Source of the DNA: JBEHWX01 sp048498995
GTDB taxonomy: Bacteria; Bacteroidota; Ignavibacteria; OLB7
Assembly (NCBI GenBank): GCA_048498995.1
Contig: JBEHWX010000073.1
Location: 1-29,801 of the forward strand
DNA: 29,801 nt
Direction: 5' to 3'
Below, one piece after another: positions 15,545 through 22,163 of this stretch. How positions within the stretch are numbered: position 1 is the stretch's first letter; each line of letters opens with the position of its first letter. The notes beneath the pieces were generated by a model, which was not told the DNA's origin, did not search any database, and saw only the letters and a program-made list of their open reading frames with translations. The position numbers were made by a program, and so were the translations under genes.

Positions 15545-16246
15545 TCAGCGCGCCGTTCCGGGAATGCCGAACTGCCACGTCAGCCCGAGCTGGAGGGAGA
15601 CGGTGTTGCTCTTCGACTCGGAGTCGACCACCTGACCGGAGAGCAGATCGGGGGAGATGGAGAGATCGTTCAGCGTGTAGCCGCCGAAGACCGTGATCCC
15701 GAGCCAGCCGATCTCCTCATCGAGCAGCGGAATCACCGCGCCGATGCGGGGCTCGATCATCGTCTTGAGCCCGTCGACGTCGGCGTCCAGCTTCCGCTCC
15801 ACCTCGCCGTTCTCGGAGCCGTCCTTCCAGGTCCTGACGCCGCCGAGCGGGATGCCGATGTTCAGGCCGATGGCGAAGGCACTGAAGCGGACCGCCGGAA
15901 AGATCGAGAAGTAGTTGACCCGGACCCGGTTGGTGACGTTCGCGTTGTCGTACCAGGACTGCGCCGCGCCGCGGCTGTCGAGGCCGAGAGCGAGCATGCC
16001 GAAGATCGAGGAGGTCAATGGATAGGTGGCGTCGACGCCGGCGCGATAGGCGACGACCGGACCGATCTTCCAGTTCATCGGAGGATCGAGCGTCATCGAA
16101 ATGCCGCCGGAGACGCCGGCGCCGACCGTGAGCATCCTGCTCGAGTTGTTCTGGGAATAATCGGTCTGCGCCCTGGTGGAAGCAACGCCGAGCACGGTCA
16201 CGATTCCGCTCACGATCAGCGAACGGGTAAACGTCCGGAAGTTCAT
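15545..16246 (-). CDS. Outer-membrane beta-barrel protein (PorT-like), paralogue of 16703
   Basis: This 233-aa protein has a signal peptide (LIVSGIVTVLGVASTRA, then QTDYSQN). Its barrel strands match the 16703 product along the whole length: SRMLTVGAGVSGGIS, YPLTSSIFGMLALGLDSR, NYFSIFPAVRFSAFAIGLNIGIP, TMIEPRIGAVIPL, GWLGITVFGGY and the C-terminal LTWQFGIPGTAR. The family resembles the small PorT/outer-membrane beta-barrel domain proteins of Bacteroidota; its substrate or partner is unknown. A good promoter (TTG-N19-TATATTCG) lies about 100 bp upstream, and there is a terminator on the 3' side, so it is probably monocistronic. The start is supported by the signal peptide and an upstream GGAG. 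Confidence 0.8.
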   Translation of the reverse strand: MNFRTFTRSLIVSGIVTVLGVASTRAQTDYSQNNSSRMLTVGAGVSGGISMTLDPPMNWKIGPVVAYRAGVDATYPLTSSIFGMLALGLDSRGAAQSWYDNANVTNRVRVNYFSIFPAVRFSAFAIGLNIGIPLGGVRTWKDGSENGEVERKLDADVDGLKTMIEPRIGAVIPLLDEEIGWLGITVFGGYTLNDLSISPDLLSGQVVDSESKSNTVSLQLGLTWQFGIPGTAR

Positions 16247-16346
16247 GTCGAGCTCCTTTATCCTCGGTAGAGAGAGGTGTGAGTACGCACTGGATGCGCT
16301 GTGCCGCGAAATGAGTCGCCGATGCGACTGAATGGGTGTGAAGGAT

Positions 16347-16376
16347 CGAATATACGGGAATCGGCAGATCGTCCAA
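16347..16376 (-). promoter_or_regulatory. Promoter TTG-N19-TATATTCG of the 15545 barrel gene
   Basis: On the minus strand, TTG (16374-16376) is exactly 19 bp from TATATTCG (16347-16354). This is the best match in the window to the Bacteroidota-type consensus. The predicted leader is about 95 nt. Confidence 0.65.
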
Positions 16377-16380
16377 CTCC

Positions 16381-16406
16381 GCCCGCGCTCTCCGCCCGCG
16401 CTCTCC
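16381..16406. repeat. 13-bp tandem duplication
   Basis: GCCCGCGCTCTCC is present twice head to tail, directly upstream of the promoter at 16347-16376. The remaining gap 16247-16702 holds this promoter and a terminator, with no supported gene. Confidence 0.7.
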
Positions 16407-16639
16407 GCGGGCGAGCTGGCCTCGGGGGGCCTCGGCGCGCATCGGGCGGCGCGGCCGATGCAGGGAGCATGGCGCGGCGCGGAACACGGGTAATGACGCG
16501 CGGAGGCCCGCTTCGCAACAGATCGCCGATGCGCCGGCGCGGCGCCCCCCTCCGTCGGAGGATCGTCACGGAGCTCCCGGGAAGTGCCCCCGGAGGAGAT
16601 CCCGGGAAGAGATCTTCACACGAACACCCATGAAACGAC

Positions 16640-16672
16640 ACGGCCCCCCTCCCGGATCGGGAAGGAGGCCGT
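16640..16672 (-). terminator. Terminator of the 16703 barrel gene
   Basis: A 15-bp stem with two wobble pairs and a 3-nt loop begins about 30 bp after the stop codon. The minus strand continues GTCGTTTC, a short T-rich tail. Confidence 0.75.
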
Positions 16673-16702
16673 ATCGCGATCGCTCGGTTCATCGCGCCGC
16701 GA

Positions 16703-17422
16703 TCAGCGGCCGATGCCCGGGATGCCGAACTGGTAGGTCAGGCCGAGATGAACCGCGGGAATGTGCGTCTCCTTCTCGTCGCCGCCGACGGTGACGGTGA
16801 CGCCGCCGCCGCTGATGGTCTGCTCGACCGAGGTGATCTGGTTGGTCACCGGATAGCCGGCCATGATCGACAGGCCGAGCCAGCCGGTCTGATCGTCCAT
16901 CAGCGTCAGGATGGCGCCGATGCGGGGCTCGATCATCGTCTCGAGCTTGTTGATGCCTCCCTCCTCGATATCGGATTCCACCTCGGTGGCGCCGGAGCCG
17001 TTCTGCATCACGGCCTTGCCGGACATCGGCATGCCGATGTTGACGCCGACCACGAAGGCGCTGAAGCGGACCGCCGGGAAGATCGACAGGTAGTTCAGGC
17101 GAACACCCTGACGGTAGTTGTTGTCCGACTCCAGGCGCTGCATGCCCGGACGCATGTCGAGGCCGACGCTCAGCATGCCGAAGACGCTGGAGGTGAACGG
17201 ATAGGTCGCCACCACGCTCGGGCGGAAGGCGAAGCCGAGCTCCGGCGAGTAGAGGCTGTCCACGTTGGTCGGGAAGGAGATTCCCCCCTCCACCCAGGCG
17301 CCGACGGAGAGCATCCCCGAGGCCTTCTGGTAGGAGTAGTTGGTCTGGGCCTGCAGCGAGGTGGCCATCAGCAGCGAGGCCCCCGCGGCCAGGAGAGTGC
17401 GAATCGGGAAACGAATGCTCAT
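16703..17422 (-). CDS. Outer-membrane beta-barrel protein (PorT-like), paralogue of 15545
   Basis: This 239-aa protein has a signal peptide (LLAAGASLLMATSLQA, then QTNYSYQ). Shared segments with the neighbouring paralogue include SGMLSVGAWVEGGISF, YPFTSSVFGMLSVGLDMR, NYLSIFPAVRFSAFVVGVNIGMP, LETMIEPRIGAI, GWLGLSIMAGYP and the end LTYQFGIPGIGR. A Gly/Glu loop (GSGATEVESDIEEGG) is specific to this copy. It starts 32 bp after the stop of the solute-binding lipoprotein gene with GGAG 9 bp before ATG, so the two may be co-transcribed; that would place the barrel in an uptake or sensing role, which is inference. Tandem duplication explains the pair. No specific function is known. Confidence 0.8.
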   Translation of the reverse strand: MSIRFPIRTLLAAGASLLMATSLQAQTNYSYQKASGMLSVGAWVEGGISFPTNVDSLYSPELGFAFRPSVVATYPFTSSVFGMLSVGLDMRPGMQRLESDNNYRQGVRLNYLSIFPAVRFSAFVVGVNIGMPMSGKAVMQNGSGATEVESDIEEGGINKLETMIEPRIGAILTLMDDQTGWLGLSIMAGYPVTNQITSVEQTISGGGVTVTVGGDEKETHIPAVHLGLTYQFGIPGIGR

Positions 17423-17454
17423 CGGGCAGACTCCGAATGTTGAGTGTTGGATGT

Positions 17455-19194
17455 TTACTTGTCGAGCCAGACGTATTTCAGCTCCATGCGCGCCATCGGG
17501 TCGAGCGCGTAGTCGCGCACGTACGGTTGAAGCAGCCGGAAGTGACGCTCGTAGAACAACGGCAGCACCGGAGCGTCGGCGATCGCCGCCTTCTCCGCCT
17601 CGGCGTAATATCTCATCCGCGCCACGAAATCGATCGTCGAGACCCCCTTTCGGAAAAGCTCGTTGAAGCGCGGGCTGTTGAAGCGCGAGCTGTTCGGATA
17701 GCTCGGCAGCGTGCTCGAGGTGGGCACCAGATCACCATAGACCAGGTTCAGGAAGGTCTCGGCGTCCGGATAATCACCGAACCACTTGGTGCCCCAGAAG
17801 AGGAGCTTCCCCGCCTCCGACTGATCGAGCAGCTGGGCGGTGGTGAGCACCTGAATATCCACTTTCACGTTCAGCGCGCTGCCGAGCATCCCCTGCACCG
17901 CCTCGGCCACCTGCATCATCCGCGGCTCCTCGTAGACGTGGAGCGTGATCGTCGGGAAGCCCTTCCCGTCCGGATACCCCGCCTTGGCCAGCAGCTGCTT
18001 GGCCTTGGCCGGATCGAAGGTGAAGCCGGGGATCTGGTCGGTCGGATAGCCGGGGAACACCGGCGGCACCAGGCCGTGCACCGCCGGGGCGTACGGCGAG
18101 TTCTGGAGCACGAAGCGGACGATCTTCTCCCGGTCGACCGCGTAGTTGAAGGCGCGGCGCACGTCGACGTTGTTGAAGGGGGCCTGCGTGTTGTTGAAGT
18201 CGAAGAAGACCGTGAGCATCGCCGGCGTGGTCAGCACCTGATACTTGGCGAAGCGTCCCTGGGCCTTCATCGTCTTCGGGTCGAGCACCGCCGCGTACAT
18301 CTCGGTCGGGATGCCGAAGGCCTCGTCGAGCGAGCCGCTCAGGAACTCGTTGAACTGCACCTTGTCGTCCTTGATGAAGCGGAAGCGGATCTCATCGACG
18401 AACGGGAGGCGATTCCCCTTGTCGTCGGCGCCCCAGTACTTCGGGTTCCGCTTCAGCACCAGATCCTGCGCCGGGTCCCAGCTGGCGAGCGTATAAGGGC
18501 CGGTGCCGACCGGATGACGGAAGAAATCGGTTCCGTAGTGCTCCACCGCCTCGCGCGGCACCACGTCCCCCAGCGCGTTGACCAGGTAGTAGAGGAACGG
18601 CGCGTACGGCTCGACCAGCTCGATGACGAACGTGGAATCGTCGAGCACCTTGAAGCCCTCCACGCCGGCGATCGGCTTGCCCGCCTCGATCGACTGGAAG
18701 TACTCGGTCGCCCCCTTCACCTTCCCCTTGAACGCCCAGAGCGCCACGGTGTGGGTGCGGGGATCGCAGCAGCGCTCGAAGGAGTACTTCACGTCCTGCG
18801 CGGTCATCTTTCTCCCCTTGCCGCCGGCGAAGCAGGAGTCGTCCTGGAAATAGACGTCGGTGCGGAGATCGAAGCGGTAGATGCGTCCGTCGGCGCTGTC
18901 GCGCGGCAGGTGCTTGGCCAGCTCCGGAACCAGCTCGAGGCGATCGTTCAGGTCGACGAGATGATCGAAGATCTGGGTGGCGATGTCGTCGGCGTTCTTG
19001 TTGCTGATCAGCACCGGGTCGAGCGCGTTCGGGCTGCCGCGGACCACATTGACGGTGAAGCGCCCGCCGTACTTCTTTCCGCCGCCGGCGGCGGTGACAT
19101 GCTCCTGCTTGCGGCGGCCGCAGCCGGCGATCAGAAGGATGAGCGCGAGAAGGATCAGGGCGCCTGAGCGCCGCGCGGGATAACTCTGTGTCAT
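17455..19194 (-). CDS. ABC-type peptide (family 5) solute-binding lipoprotein
   Basis: This 579-aa protein of the OppA/DppA family (SBP_bac_5) begins with a lipoprotein signal (SGALILLALILLIAGC; lipobox LIAGC, cysteine at residue about 25), so it is anchored to a membrane. Family landmarks follow: YGGRFTVNVVRGSPNALDP, QIFDHLVDLN, TAQDVKYSFER (start of the variable domain), VGTGPYTLASWDP, LKRNPKYWG, VRRAFNYAVDREKIV, FDPAKAKQLLAKAGYPDGKGFP, and a late DYPDAETFLNLVYG. It would bind oligopeptides or similar ligands for an ABC importer, but no permease or ATPase genes are in the window. The start at 19194 puts the lipobox at the correct distance; the 42-codon upstream extension is rejected. It has its own promoter at 19310-19343. 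Confidence 0.9.
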   Translation of the reverse strand: MTQSYPARRSGALILLALILLIAGCGRRKQEHVTAAGGGKKYGGRFTVNVVRGSPNALDPVLISNKNADDIATQIFDHLVDLNDRLELVPELAKHLPRDSADGRIYRFDLRTDVYFQDDSCFAGGKGRKMTAQDVKYSFERCCDPRTHTVALWAFKGKVKGATEYFQSIEAGKPIAGVEGFKVLDDSTFVIELVEPYAPFLYYLVNALGDVVPREAVEHYGTDFFRHPVGTGPYTLASWDPAQDLVLKRNPKYWGADDKGNRLPFVDEIRFRFIKDDKVQFNEFLSGSLDEAFGIPTEMYAAVLDPKTMKAQGRFAKYQVLTTPAMLTVFFDFNNTQAPFNNVDVRRAFNYAVDREKIVRFVLQNSPYAPAVHGLVPPVFPGYPTDQIPGFTFDPAKAKQLLAKAGYPDGKGFPTITLHVYEEPRMMQVAEAVQGMLGSALNVKVDIQVLTTAQLLDQSEAGKLLFWGTKWFGDYPDAETFLNLVYGDLVPTSSTLPSYPNSSRFNSPRFNELFRKGVSTIDFVARMRYYAEAEKAAIADAPVLPLFYERHFRLLQPYVRDYALDPMARMELKYVWLDK

Positions 19195-19309
19195 CGTGCC
19201 GGAGTGTGTGACAATGCAGGAGGCGCAGCGCGGTGTTTCGTGGAATCCGGCTGGCGGGCCGGGCGCTGTCGCGATACGGGAGAGACGCCATGCGTCCCGG
19301 GGCGCGGCG

Positions 19310-19343
19310 CGAAAATTCAAAATCCGGGCGCCATATGCAAAAA
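19310..19343 (-). promoter_or_regulatory. Promoter of the solute-binding lipoprotein gene
   Basis: On the minus strand, TTTTTG (19338-19343) is 20 bp from AATTTTCG (19310-19317). The T-run of the tRNA terminator supplies the upstream element. The predicted leader is about 110 nt. Confidence 0.5.
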
Positions 19344-19371
19344 GCGCCGGCCATCGCGTGATGGCCGGCGC
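19339..19371 (-). terminator. Intrinsic terminator downstream of tRNA-Pro
   Basis: A perfect 12-bp stem (GCGCCGGCCATC with 19360-19371) and 4-nt loop are followed on the minus strand by five T's. This is a textbook intrinsic terminator, about 150 nt after the tRNA 3' end. Confidence 0.85.
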
Positions 19372-19391
19372 TCGAACATGGACGTCCGCGA

Positions 19392-19460
19392 ACGGAGTTC
19401 CGGGTACGGAGCTCCGTGATCGGAGTTCCGGGATCGGAGCTCGGGGATCGGACTTCGGCG
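19392..19460. repeat. Five degenerate 14-15 bp tandem units
   Basis: Units of the form CGGAGTTCCGGGAT start at about 19392, 19406, 19421, 19435 and 19449, each with a few changes. They lie between the tRNA 3' end and its terminator. Confidence 0.65.
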
Positions 19461-19518
19461 CGAGCTCCCCGACCGGGGAAGCTCCGCCGCGACGAGCTCC
19501 ACCGTGGGGCTCGTGATG

Positions 19519-19592
19519 TCGGGGAGGCCGGATTCGAACCGACGACCTTCTGGTCCCAAACCAGACGCGCTACCGGGCTACGCTACTCCCCG
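19519..19592 (-). tRNA. tRNA-Pro, anticodon TGG
   Basis: The 74-nt cloverleaf has a perfect 7-bp acceptor stem (CGGGGAG with CTCCCCG), a D-arm with GGTAGCGC, an anticodon arm CTGGT-TTGGGAC-CAG with anticodon TGG, and a T-arm with GGTTCGAATCC. The discriminator base is A. The 3' CCA is not encoded (CAT follows), so it must be added enzymatically. Confidence 0.95.
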
Positions 19593-19605
19593 CCGACGGG
19601 GAGTG

Positions 19606-19636
19606 CAAAGGTCGCGATTCGCCGCCGGGTGCGCAA
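19606..19636 (-). promoter_or_regulatory. Promoter of tRNA-Pro
   Basis: On the minus strand, TTG (19634-19636) is 20 bp from GACCTTTG (19606-19613), which ends 13 bp before the mature tRNA 5' end at 19592. It agrees with the other TTG / TAnnTTTG-like sites. Confidence 0.55.
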
Positions 19637-19699
19637 GACTTTCGAGGAGGTCGCCCCGCGAGCATCGCCGACGCCGCCGGCATGCTCGCGCCACCGCGA

Positions 19700-19735
19700 C
19701 CGATCGGCGGCACCCGATCGGCGGCCCGATCAGCG
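19700..19735. repeat. 13-bp degenerate tandem repeat spanning the isomerase stop codon
   Basis: CCGATCGGCGGC-type units recur at about 19700, 19714 and 19727. The third copy (GATCAGCGGC) contains the TGA stop of the minus-strand gene at 19730. Confidence 0.5.
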
Positions 19736-20800
19736 GCGCGCCAGCTGCTTCTTCAGGTTCTCGATCACCGGCACCGGCATCGGGTCGGTCTGGTTCAGCA
19801 GCGCCAGATAGTAGCTGGTCCAGTCGCCGAGATGGATCAGCGAGAAGATCCGCGCCAGGAGCGATTCCCCCTGCGACTTCACCTCGACGGTCCCGGCCGC
19901 GGCGCGACCGATGATCTTGCGGGTGATCTCCATCCGCGCGGCCACGCGGGGATGATCCCCGGCATCGCGCAGGAAGATCGCCAGGAAGCTCCCGACCAGT
20001 CCGGCCGGATGCCCCCATCCGTTGATCTCGTTGTGATTCATCTCCGGCAGCAGGTTGCCGAAGGCGAGGTTCTTCGCGTTCTCCTGGATCTGTCCGCGCC
20101 AGCGGAGGTTGACCGTGTCGAGCCGGTCGGAGGCGGAGTAGATCACCGGCACGTGGCCATGAATCTTCTCGGCCAGGGAGAAGGCGGTGTTGCCGGACTT
20201 CGGCCCGGCGCCGTACTTCCGGACGAGCTTCGGCAGCAGCTCGGCCAGCTCCCGGAGCCCCTCCTCGGTGGCCTCCCGCACCTCGGATCCGAAAAGCTCG
20301 GAGCCGACGGCCAGCGCGTGGAGCAGCGGGAAGAAGCTGTAGCCGAGGGCCGCGCGCGGCTGCAGCCCGGCCGGCACCAGGATCACCTTGTCCCGGTTGT
20401 CCATCGCGCGCCGCACCAGCTCGCCGCCGGTGGAGATCACCAGCACCTGTCCGGCCCGCTGGCGCGCCGCCTCGTAGGCCGAAAGGGTCTCCTCGGTATT
20501 GCCGCTGTAGGAGCTGGCCACCAGCAGGGTGCGTCCGTCGACGGCGGGAGGATCGTAGCTCCGGCCGACGGTGATATCCACGCCGTCGCGCTCGGGGAAG
20601 GAGTGGATGTAGCTGCGGAGGAGATCGCCGCCGATGGCCGATCCTCCCATGCCGAGGATCACGATGCGCCGGGCCTTGGCGCGGGAGAGCTTCGGGGCGC
20701 CGCCGCCGATCTCGATCCCTTCGGCCGCCTGCGCGGGAAATCCTGCGATCGCCGAGTACATGTCGCCGGGATCGTGCGCGCGAAGTTCGTCAAGCGTCAT
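19730..20800 (-). CDS. Bifunctional phosphoglucose/phosphomannose isomerase
   Basis: This 356-aa protein has two SIS domains. It matches the bifunctional PGI/PMI family: GMGGSAIGGDLL (50-61), SSYSGNTEETL (96-106), VISTGGELVRRA, then a C-terminal bact-PGI domain with EMNHNEINGWGHP carrying the catalytic His, and ending in LDWTS-like GDWTSYYLALL...DPMPVPVIENLKKQL. It would interconvert glucose-6-P or mannose-6-P with fructose-6-P in the cytoplasm. The start at 20800 gives the usual N-terminus (MTLDELRAHDPGDMYSAI); the 25-codon extension would run back into the promoter. It is transcribed from a TATATTCG-type promoter with a leader of about 45 nt, and could read on into tRNA-Pro since no terminator lies between them. 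Confidence 0.93.
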   Translation of the reverse strand: MTLDELRAHDPGDMYSAIAGFPAQAAEGIEIGGGAPKLSRAKARRIVILGMGGSAIGGDLLRSYIHSFPERDGVDITVGRSYDPPAVDGRTLLVASSYSGNTEETLSAYEAARQRAGQVLVISTGGELVRRAMDNRDKVILVPAGLQPRAALGYSFFPLLHALAVGSELFGSEVREATEEGLRELAELLPKLVRKYGAGPKSGNTAFSLAEKIHGHVPVIYSASDRLDTVNLRWRGQIQENAKNLAFGNLLPEMNHNEINGWGHPAGLVGSFLAIFLRDAGDHPRVAARMEITRKIIGRAAAGTVEVKSQGESLLARIFSLIHLGDWTSYYLALLNQTDPMPVPVIENLKKQLARR

Positions 20801-20851
20801 AGAGGTAGTCGTCGAATGATGTCGGAAAGGCCCCATCCGAGAAGCCCGGGC

Positions 20852-20880
20852 CGAATATACAGAAGGGGCGTCCAACTGAA
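20852..20880 (-). promoter_or_regulatory. Promoter of the phosphoglucose/phosphomannose isomerase gene
   Basis: On the minus strand, TATATTCG (20852-20859) is preceded at 18 bp by TTC (20878-20880), with an alternative TTG closer in at 20873-20875. The element overlaps the terminator hairpin of the upstream cupin gene. Confidence 0.55.
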
Positions 20881-20889
20881 CGCCCCCTT
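20863..20889 (-). terminator. Hairpin terminator of the cupin gene, overlapping the next promoter
   Basis: The minus-strand arms AAGGGGGCGT and ACGCCCCTT pair with one bulged G around an 8-nt loop, followed by TCTG. It lies about 75 bp after the stop at 20962. Confidence 0.55.
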
Positions 20890-20961
20890 AGCTGATCCGA
20901 ATATCCCGTTTTCCCGTCACCGATCCGCGCGCGTCCGCGCGCGAGCGCTCTCTCCGGCCGA

Positions 20962-21249
20962 TCATTTCTTCCGGTAGCCGTAGAGCCAGCGGGCGGTCCC
21001 CTCGCCGATGTTCCTGACGGTGTGGATGGTCATCGCCGGGATCAGCACCTCCTCCCCCGGCTTGGGCTGGCGCACCAGTCCGGCCATCTCGATCTCGATC
21101 CGACCCTCGAGCAGCAGGATCAGCTCGTCCTCCTCGACATGGATGAAATCTCCCCACTCGGCGCCGACCGGATCGGTCCAGAGCTCGCAGCTGTAGCCGC
21201 GCGACGCCCAGTCACGCTCGACCTGTTCGCGGGATGGCGGCTCAAGCAT
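20962..21249 (-). CDS. Small cupin-domain protein
   Basis: This 95-aa single conserved-barrel cupin (cupin_2 type) shows the first motif as VEEDELILLLEGRIEIEM (about 38-55) and the second as PGEEVLIPAMTIHTVRNIG (68-86). In the first motif the usual HxH is missing (the position reads FIHVEEDE), with one His preceding it, so metal binding may be altered. Its substrate is unknown; such proteins are often sugar- or ligand-binding accessory enzymes. Its ATG lies 8 bp inside the end of the GlsB/YeaQ-like gene, so the pair is probably translationally coupled. Confidence 0.78.
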   Translation of the reverse strand: MLEPPSREQVERDWASRGYSCELWTDPVGAEWGDFIHVEEDELILLLEGRIEIEMAGLVRQPKPGEEVLIPAMTIHTVRNIGEGTARWLYGYRKK

Positions 21250-21532
21250 AGCGCCCTCCGGATATCGCTCGTCGAATGAGCGCGACGATGGCGGTGAAGA
21301 CGGCCGAGCCGATGATCGACCAGATCACCGGGAAATTCTGGCCGCCGATGTTCACCTCGAACAACGCCGGCAGTCCGGCCGCGCCGGCGATCCAGACGCC
21401 GACATAGGCGCCGATGAGTCCGACGACGATCGAGACCAGGCATCCGCCGAGGTCGTAGCCGATAAGCGCCTGGCCGAGTCCGCCGCAGACGGCGGCGATC
21501 AGCAGCAGCACGAGAAAACTTCCGAGAGTCAT
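21242..21532 (-). CDS. GlsB/YeaQ/YmgE family small membrane protein
   Basis: This 96-aa protein has three hydrophobic segments (about 4-25, 30-55 and 70-88). It matches the transglycosylase-associated (YeaQ/YmgE/GlsB) stress-response membrane family, with the GGCLVSIVVGLIGAYVGVWIA core and IWSIIGSAVFTAIVALIRR end. These proteins sit in the inner membrane and are often induced by envelope or osmotic stress; their biochemical role is not established. The start at 21532 was chosen because the hydrophobic N-terminus MTLGSFLVLLLIAAVCGG is typical; the 26-codon Arg-rich extension is not. It overlaps the downstream cupin gene by 8 bp. Confidence 0.85.
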   Translation of the reverse strand: MTLGSFLVLLLIAAVCGGLGQALIGYDLGGCLVSIVVGLIGAYVGVWIAGAAGLPALFEVNIGGQNFPVIWSIIGSAVFTAIVALIRRAISGGRYA

Positions 21533-21643
21533 AGACGATTCTCCCATCCTTTTTTCCGCACCAATGCAGAACCCGTGCCGGAACCGAGCGCGCCGCCACC
21601 GGCCGATCATGGTTACGACGGGATCGGCGCGCCTCGGGTGGCA

Positions 21644-21697
21644 CCGCGACGGACGATCATCCCGCGACGGACGATCATCCCGCGACGGACGATCACC
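21644..21697. repeat. 18-bp unit repeated three times across a stop codon
   Basis: CCGCGACGGACGATCATC occurs at 21644-21661 and 21662-21679, and with one change at 21680-21697. The last copy contains the TGA stop (21693-21695) of the minus-strand reductase gene. Because 18 is a multiple of three, the second and first copies repeat an in-frame TGA downstream. Confidence 0.85.
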
Positions 21698-22064
21698 CCG
21701 CGACGCCCCATTCCTCGACGATCCGCCCCACCTCCGCGGCCGGACGCGCCAGCGCCGCGTGCTCGCCGTACTCGAGGATCGGCCGCTGGATCAGCGCCGG
21801 ATGAGAGGCCATCAGGTCGATGATCTTCTCCTGATCGACCGACTGATCGTTCAGGCCGAGCTCCTTGTATTCCGGCTCCTTGGTCCGGAGCAGGTCGCGC
21901 GCGGAGATCCCCATCTTCCCGATCAGCTCGGCGAGCTTCGCGCGCGAGGGGGGCTCGACGATGTAGTTGATCGAGTCGTAGGAGATGCCGGCATCGCGGA
22001 GCCGCGTCATCACCTCGCGGCAGGTCGAGCAGGTCGGCTTCTGGTAGATGGTAAGGGTCGGCAT
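21693..22064 (-). CDS. ArsC/Spx-family thioredoxin-like reductase
   Basis: This 123-aa protein is of the arsenate reductase (ArsC) family. It has the thioredoxin-like start LTIYQKPTCSTC with a CxxC (C12, C15), NYIVEPPSRAKLAELI (33-48), the LLRTKEPEYKELGL segment (59-71) with a conserved Arg, and LIQRPILEYG (91-100) then ALARPAAEV. Classical plasmid-type ArsC has a single active Cys; the CxxC form is closer to YfgD/Spx-like members. It may reduce arsenate with glutaredoxin or thioredoxin, or act as a redox regulator, but there are no ars-operon neighbours to favour arsenic. The start at 22064 gives the family N-terminus. The C-terminal VAG and stop fall in a tandem repeat. Confidence 0.85.
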   Translation of the reverse strand: MPTLTIYQKPTCSTCREVMTRLRDAGISYDSINYIVEPPSRAKLAELIGKMGISARDLLRTKEPEYKELGLNDQSVDQEKIIDLMASHPALIQRPILEYGEHAALARPAAEVGRIVEEWGVAG

Positions 22065-22081
22065 GAGCGTCGCAATGGGTT

Positions 22082-22124
22082 GAAAAGAAGAACGTCGGGA
22101 CGCTCGCGCTGAAGCGTCCCGACG
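22082..22124 (-). terminator. Intrinsic terminator of the acidic-protein gene
   Basis: A perfect 12-bp stem (AGCGTCCCGACG at 22113-22124 with 22093-22104) and 8-nt loop are followed on the minus strand by TTCTTCTTTTC. It starts 40 bp after the stop at 22164 and lies just upstream of the reductase start. Confidence 0.85.
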
Positions 22125-22163
22125 GATCACATCGATGCATCGGGGAGCGCGCGGGGGCGCGGC

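Noticed and set aside
17437..19167. A 576-codon plus-strand open frame
   Set aside because: It is the shadow of the solute-binding lipoprotein gene, with His/Arg/Glu-rich composition and no family match.
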